Shown piece by piece: positions 59,775 through 64,000 of a stretch of 64,000 nucleotides of DNA; the first letter of the stretch is position 1, and each line of letters begins with the position of its first letter. The position numbers and the translations under genes were made by a program. The stretch covers positions 1 to 64,000 of the forward strand of contig NZ_QEOO01000017.1 of NCBI RefSeq assembly GCF_003121585.1, in the 5' to 3' direction. This stretch comes from Nocardioides speluncae. Its GTDB lineage: Bacteria; Actinomycetota; Actinomycetes; Propionibacteriales; Nocardioidaceae. The notes under the pieces were generated by a model. The model had not been told where the DNA came from and searched no databases. It saw only the letters and a program-made list of their open reading frames with translations.

Positions 59775-60142
59775 CAGCGCCGGGTGTCGTTGCGGGAACG
59801 GTCGTTGGTCTGGCGGTTGGACCAGTCCCGCTTGACGCGGCTGTCCTTGCCGTCGCGGGTCCAGTCCTTGGTCCGGTCGCCGCGGCTGAAGTCACGGTCG
59901 CGGCTGACCTTGGTGAAGACACTGTTGGTGTTGTCGGTCCGCGACCGGCTGCTGCCCGTGTTGGAGGGAGAGTTCGTGTCGTCGTCATCGTCGTCGTCGA
60001 CGAGTACCAGCTCGGGCGCGTCCTCCTCTCGTTTAGCGAACGGGTCGTCGGCGTTGGTCGCGGTCGTGGCCGGCAGTGCCAGCAGGCCGACGGTGACCAG
60101 GCCGGTGACACCGAGCAGGGCGGTCGGCAGAAGCTTTTTCAT
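59774..60142 (-). CDS. Secreted protein with acidic run
   Basis: This 122-residue protein has a signal peptide (MKKLLPTALLGVTGLVTVGL), a seven-Asp run after LVLVD and a charged Arg/Asp/Ser/Asn-rich C-terminus that looks disordered. It is translationally coupled to the kinase. It could be an exported kinase substrate or a metal-binding protein; no family recognised. Confidence 0.6.
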   Translation of the reverse strand: MKKLLPTALLGVTGLVTVGLLALPATTATNADDPFAKREEDAPELVLVDDDDDDDTNSPSNTGSSRSRTDNTNSVFTKVSRDRDFSRGDRTKDWTRDGKDSRVKRDWSNRQTNDRSRNDTRR

Positions 60143-60347
60143 CGGTCTGTCCCACTTTCCCGGGCGGGTTGCCCGAATCTTTGTCGTGGGACCAACCTGC
60201 ACATCGGCCGTGAGACCTACATGAGTCGCGGATGAGACATCTCTCAGGAGCCGCCGAGCACCGGACTTTGCCGAAAGCGGTGCGCGCTGCGCACGCGTGC
60301 TGCCATGATGAAACTACGCAAATCGCCCATAGCGGAAGGGGCTCGTT

Positions 60348-60947
60348 ATGAAGCGTCTCGTCGTCCTCCTCCTCGCCGGAGCGCTCCTGCCCGCGGTGGG
60401 ACCGGCAGTCCGCGCACAGGCGCTCGCGGCCGACCTCGTCTGCGACGGCAGCTACCACGACCGGACGTTCCGTCATGTCGTGATCCCGGACGGTGCCAGC
60501 TGCGTGATCACCAACTCCCAGATCACCGGCAACGTCCGCACGACCGGCGCGCCGAGGGTAGTCAGCATCACCGACACGCCCGTTCGCCGGAACATCCACA
60601 TCCGCAACGTCACCCAGCGGGTCACCATCGGCGCCGACGGCTGCCGCGTGGACCCCGTCGCCGGCCGGAACCTCATGGTCCGCGACTCCCACAACGTGGC
60701 GGTCTGCGAGATGTCGGTCGCCAACAACCTCGTCATCCGCAACAACACCGGGATCCTGATGATCCGGGACAACAAGGCGTGCAACAACCTCCGCGTCGTC
60801 GGCAACGACGTGCGCTCGATGCGGGTGGTCAGGAACTCCTACGCCGGCAACCTCACGGTGGCCCGCAACACCTGGGTGACGCGCAGGGTCGTGCGGGACA
60901 ACGTGGAGCTGCCCGGGAACCCTGCCAGGTGCCGTCGCGCCGGCTAG
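60348..60947 (+). CDS. Secreted repeat protein, probably a right-handed beta-helix
   Basis: This 199-residue protein has a signal peptide (LVVLLLAGALLPAVGPAVRA) and short repeating units of the type NVRTTGAPRVVSITDTPVRR, NIHIRNVTQRVTIGADG and NLVIRNNTGILMIRDNKA. The spacing of Val/Ile and Asn suggests stacked beta-helix turns. Four or five Cys could form disulfides. Function unknown. It ends in a 16-bp tandem repeat. Confidence 0.7.
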   Translation: MKRLVVLLLAGALLPAVGPAVRAQALAADLVCDGSYHDRTFRHVVIPDGASCVITNSQITGNVRTTGAPRVVSITDTPVRRNIHIRNVTQRVTIGADGCRVDPVAGRNLMVRDSHNVAVCEMSVANNLVIRNNTGILMIRDNKACNNLRVVGNDVRSMRVVRNSYAGNLTVARNTWVTRRVVRDNVELPGNPARCRRAG

Positions 60948-60970
60948 GGTCTCCGCCGGCTAGGGTCTCC
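60939..60970. repeat. 16-bp tandem repeat holding two convergent stop codons
   Basis: GCCGGCTAGGGTCTCC occurs twice in a row and starts a third time. The first unit supplies the TAG of the beta-helix gene and the second unit, on the other strand, the TAG of the amidase gene. Confidence 0.8.
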
Positions 60971-62393
60971 GCCGGCTCGTCGACCGCGGCGTGGCCGTCA
61001 GCGCCCAGGGACGCGCCCGCTCGACCTGCGCCGCCAGGCTGAACAGGGTCGCCTCGTCGTCGGTGCGGCCGACAATCTGGACAGCGGTGGGTAGACCGTC
61101 GTCGGCGATCCCCGCAGGCAGCGAAGCCGCCGGGTTGCCCGCGACGTTCCAGAGTGCGCTGTACGCGATCGCCGGCATCGCCCGAAGCGCGGCGCGCACC
61201 GTTCCGACGCCGTCCAGAATCCCGACATCCGGCGGCCGGTTCGCGGTCGCCGGTGCCAGCACGACATCGCAGCGGTCGAAGACCCGGTTGGCCTTCATGG
61301 AGACCTTCTCGGTCTCGCGCAGGGCCCATTCGAGGACCCGCGGCCGCACCCAGGTACCCAGCCGATAGGTCTCGCGGGTCCGACGCTCGAGTCGGTCGTA
61401 ATGCTCCACAGCGTCGGCCTCTGCGCGGATACCGGCAAAGAACTGCGGGATGAAGGCAGCCGTCGGATCCGGATAGGCCGGGTCGATTTCGACAACCTCG
61501 TGGCCGAGGTCTTTGAGTAGGCGGGTCGTCTCGTCGAGCGCCGCGAGCTCCACCGGGCCCGGTCGTACGCCGCGCGCGACAGGCTTGGCCGACCAGCCGA
61601 TCCGGAGCCGGCCGGGCTCCCGCTGAGCAGCCTCGACGAACGACGATGCCTCGCCCGCCCGATAGAGATCGGTCTCGGTGTTGCCGCGGATCACGTCGTA
61701 CACGATCGCGCTGTCGATCACGCTCCGCGTGAGAGGTCCGGCAACGCCGAGTGCCCACCACAGATGCGGCGCCGGGGCGGTGGTGACGCGGCCCCGTTGC
61801 GGTTTCAGGCCGAACAGACCGCAGTAGGCGGCCGGGATGCGGATCGAGCCGCCGCCGTCCCCACCGATGCCCACCGGCACCATTCCGGTCGCGACAGCGA
61901 CCGCCGTACCGCCACTCGATCCACCCGGCGTCCGTGACGGATCCCACGGGTTCCTGGTGATCCCGTGGGCGACCGACTCGGTATAGGGAAACGCGCCGAA
62001 CTCGGGCATCACGGTCTTGCCGACGATCACCGCGCCTGCCGCTCGCAGGCGACGCACGAGCTCTGCGTCGGCGGCAGCGGGCGTCTCGTTGCCGCGGCCG
62101 CCGAAGGTGGTCACGCAGCCCGCGACGTCGACCTCTTCCTTGATGGCGATGGGTACGCCGTGCAGCGGGCCGGGCTTCGCGCCGCTGGCATGCTCGCGGT
62201 CCCGGTCGGCGGCCTCGGCACGCGCGGACTCGGCGAGCACGACCGAGAACGCGTTGAGCCCACCGTCCTGGGCAGCGATCGAGGCAAGCGTCTCCTCGAC
62301 CACGGCCGACGCCGTGGTCTCGCCTTGCGTTGTCCGCCGGGCCGTCTCAGCGACGCCCTGAGCAGCGGGTCCGGGGTTGGGGATCGTCGCCAC
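60960..62393 (-). CDS. Amidase signature family protein
   Basis: This 477-residue protein carries the Ser-cisSer-Lys set: Lys in [12 protein letters not shown], the Ser pair in [16 protein letters not shown] and [20 protein letters not shown]. It hydrolyses an amide of unknown kind. It follows the acyl-CoA ligase gene by 13 bp in the same direction; together they might process an amide or acid substrate. Confidence 0.88.
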   Translation of the reverse strand: MATIPNPGPAAQGVAETARRTTQGETTASAVVEETLASIAAQDGGLNAFSVVLAESARAEAADRDREHASGAKPGPLHGVPIAIKEEVDVAGCVTTFGGRGNETPAAADAELVRRLRAAGAVIVGKTVMPEFGAFPYTESVAHGITRNPWDPSRTPGGSSGGTAVAVATGMVPVGIGGDGGGSIRIPAAYCGLFGLKPQRGRVTTAPAPHLWWALGVAGPLTRSVIDSAIVYDVIRGNTETDLYRAGEASSFVEAAQREPGRLRIGWSAKPVARGVRPGPVELAALDETTRLLKDLGHEVVEIDPAYPDPTAAFIPQFFAGIRAEADAVEHYDRLERRTRETYRLGTWVRPRVLEWALRETEKVSMKANRVFDRCDVVLAPATANRPPDVGILDGVGTVRAALRAMPAIAYSALWNVAGNPAASLPAGIADDGLPTAVQIVGRTDDEATLFSLAAQVERARPWALTATPRSTSRRRP

Positions 62394-62406
62394 GTCGAAC
62401 TCCTCG

Positions 62407-63948
62407 TCAGTTGATCTGGCGGTCGCGGCCTTCCCAGTACGGCGCCCGCAGCTTGAACTTCTGCAGCTTGCCGGTCGCGGTCCGGGCCAGCTCGTCGCGG
62501 AACTCGATCGACGTGGGCGCCTTGTAGCCGGCGGCCTTCTCCTTGCACCAGCCGATCAGCTCCGCCTCGGTGGCGGCCGAGGGCTCAGTATCCGGTGTCA
62601 GTACGACTAAAGCCTTGATCGTCTCGCCCCACTTCTCGCTTGGTACGCCGATCACGGCCACCTCGGCCACGGCCGGGTGCGAGAACAGCACGTCCTCGAC
62701 CTCGATCGAGGAGACGTTCTCGCCTCCGGTGATGATCACGTCCTTCTTCCGGTCGCTGATCGTGAGGTAGCCGTCCTCGCCGATCCGGCCGCCGTCACCG
62801 GTGTGGAACCAGTCGTCGGCCAGCGCCGCCGCGGTCTCCTCTGGCTGCTGCCAGTAGCCCTCCAGGATCACGTTGGAGCGGGCCAGCACCTCGCCCTCGT
62901 CGCCGGTCGTCAGCCGTACGCCGAGCGCCGGGGCGCCGGCGCGCATCAGCTTCGCCGCCCGCTCCTCCGGGGTGTCGTCGTCCCACTCGCTGCGGGAGCG
63001 GTTGACCGTGAGCAGCGGCGAGGTCTCGGTGAGGCCGTAGATCTGGATGAACTCCCAGCCCAGCTCACGCTCGACCCGGGCGATGGTCTTGCTGGGCGGC
63101 GGCGCGCCGGCGACCACGATCCGCACCCGGTCGCGGCCCGGGATCTCGCCGTCCCAGGTCTGCGCGGCGTCGAGTACGGCGGCCACGACCGCGGGCGCGG
63201 CGCAGAGCAGGGTCACGCCGTACTCCTGGACCCGGCGCAGGATCTCGGCGCCGTCGACCTTGCGCAGCACGATCTGGGGTACGCCGAGCCCGGCCGTCGC
63301 GAACGGCATCCCCCATCCGTTGGCGTGGAACATCGGCAGCGTGTGCAGGTAGACGTCGCGGTCGGTCACCCCGAGGTGCAGGCCCATGGTCAGCGCGTTG
63401 ACCCAGATGTTCCGGTGGGTGATCTGCACACCCTTGGGCCGCGCCGTGGTGCCGCTGGTGTAGTTGATGCAGGCGGTCGCGGACTCGTCCGGCTCCCACA
63501 GTGTCGGCAGCGCCCCCTCGGCGGCGTACAGGTCGTCGTCGTTGCCGAGCACGAACCGATGCTCGGCGGTGACGCCGGCCAGCGCCTCGTCGACCTCGGG
63601 GTCGACCAGCAGCACCCGTGCACCGGAGTGCTCGACGATGTAGGAGACCTCGTCTGGGCGGAGCCGGAAGTTCACCGGCACCAGCACCCGGCCGTAGCCC
63701 GCGACGCCGAAGAACGAGGTCAGCAGCCGTGCGGAGTTGTGGGACACGATCGCGACCCGGTCGCCGACGCCGATCCCGAGCTCGTCCAGCCTGGCCGCCT
63801 GCCGGGCTGCGTTGGCCGCGATCTCTCGGTAGCTCAGCGTCCCGAGGGATGCGGCGGGCTGGTCCGGCTCGTCGACGACGCCGGTGCGGTCGCCGTACAC
63901 GGTCACGGCGCGGTCGAGAAAGTCGCTGACACTGAACGGAACGAACAT
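62407..63948 (-). CDS. AMP-dependent acyl-CoA ligase
   Basis: This 513-residue protein has the adenylate-forming motifs INYTSGTTARPKGVQITHRN, YGLTETSPLL, WFHTGDGGRIGEDGYL and the C-terminal Lys in RTATGKLQKFKLR. It resembles medium/long-chain fatty acyl-CoA synthetases. It leads an operon with the amidase. Its ATG at 63948 has CCAGGAGGCC upstream. Confidence 0.92.
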   Translation of the reverse strand: MFVPFSVSDFLDRAVTVYGDRTGVVDEPDQPAASLGTLSYREIAANAARQAARLDELGIGVGDRVAIVSHNSARLLTSFFGVAGYGRVLVPVNFRLRPDEVSYIVEHSGARVLLVDPEVDEALAGVTAEHRFVLGNDDDLYAAEGALPTLWEPDESATACINYTSGTTARPKGVQITHRNIWVNALTMGLHLGVTDRDVYLHTLPMFHANGWGMPFATAGLGVPQIVLRKVDGAEILRRVQEYGVTLLCAAPAVVAAVLDAAQTWDGEIPGRDRVRIVVAGAPPPSKTIARVERELGWEFIQIYGLTETSPLLTVNRSRSEWDDDTPEERAAKLMRAGAPALGVRLTTGDEGEVLARSNVILEGYWQQPEETAAALADDWFHTGDGGRIGEDGYLTISDRKKDVIITGGENVSSIEVEDVLFSHPAVAEVAVIGVPSEKWGETIKALVVLTPDTEPSAATEAELIGWCKEKAAGYKAPTSIEFRDELARTATGKLQKFKLRAPYWEGRDRQIN

Positions 63949-64000
63949 CTGGCCTCCTGCACGTCGGCTGTCGCGCCAGCGTAGCCATTACTGCAGATGC

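Overview
The window is high-GC actinobacterial DNA. A Nocardioidaceae member such as Nocardioides is my best guess, from codon habits, a GlnA2-type glutamine synthetase, a mycothiol-dependent-type enzyme, DUF222/HNH (13E12-type) repeat genes and a class-A RNase P RNA. The order glnA2 - panB - histidine phosphatase/zinc-ribbon/Nif3-like is a loose version of a block known from mycobacteria (Rv2222c to Rv2230c). I see no tRNA, rRNA or CRISPR array.

Layout. 1-1.8 kb: a DUF222-HNH repeat gene. 1.8-16.9 kb: chromosomal genes (glnA2, a cysteine-rich regulator with a DoxX-like protein, secreted and membrane proteins, an AraC/GlxA regulator with a cysteine hydrolase, an HtrA-like protease, a LuxR-type two-component system, nadE). 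17.0-18.5 kb: a second DUF222-HNH unit flanked by inverted repeats. 18.7-35.8 kb: an ECF sigma factor with its membrane partner, an ArsR/SRPBCC pair, a second trypsin-like protease, panB, a sugar dehydrogenase, a DJ-1/GlxA pair, map, and the ATP-grasp/alpha-E/transglutaminase trio.

35.8-44.95 kb: the RNase P RNA gene (rnpB) with an 8.8-kb integrated element at its 3' end. It is bounded by 35-bp direct repeats (attL 36174-36208, attR 44915-44949). Its layout is that of a phage satellite: integrase, excisionase-like HTH and XRE repressor run leftward; an AlpA-like HTH, a CxxC protein and a PrimPol-SF3 helicase run rightward, with iteron-like repeats around an AT-richer stretch at the helicase 3' end. 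Next comes a cargo block holding an HNH nuclease, a small protein and an HK97-type major capsid protein, with no terminase, portal or tail genes. That block lies between two perfect 76-bp inverted repeats, each with a different perfect palindrome just outside. A short DUF6907 operon closes the element. This is the most interesting system in the window.

45-49 kb: a mixed region with a broken phosphoesterase fused head-on to a broken beta-propeller end, an endolysin-like amidase, and a MerR plus a three-domain protein carrying two complete MerB (organomercurial lyase) active sites. 49-64 kb: mostly chromosomal genes (haem peroxidase, RNase II-type nuclease, YaaA, Fic, histidine phosphatase, zinc-ribbon, Nif3-like, Ser/Thr kinase, amidase, acyl-CoA ligase). 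Two copies of a 163-164 bp non-coding MITE-like element lie here; one interrupts an acetyltransferase gene and the other sits between the kinase and Nif3-like genes.

Four broken reading frames (near 2345, 4125, 6923 and 45702) can each be restored by adding a single G or C, so consensus errors in the assembly should be considered before calling them true pseudogenes.
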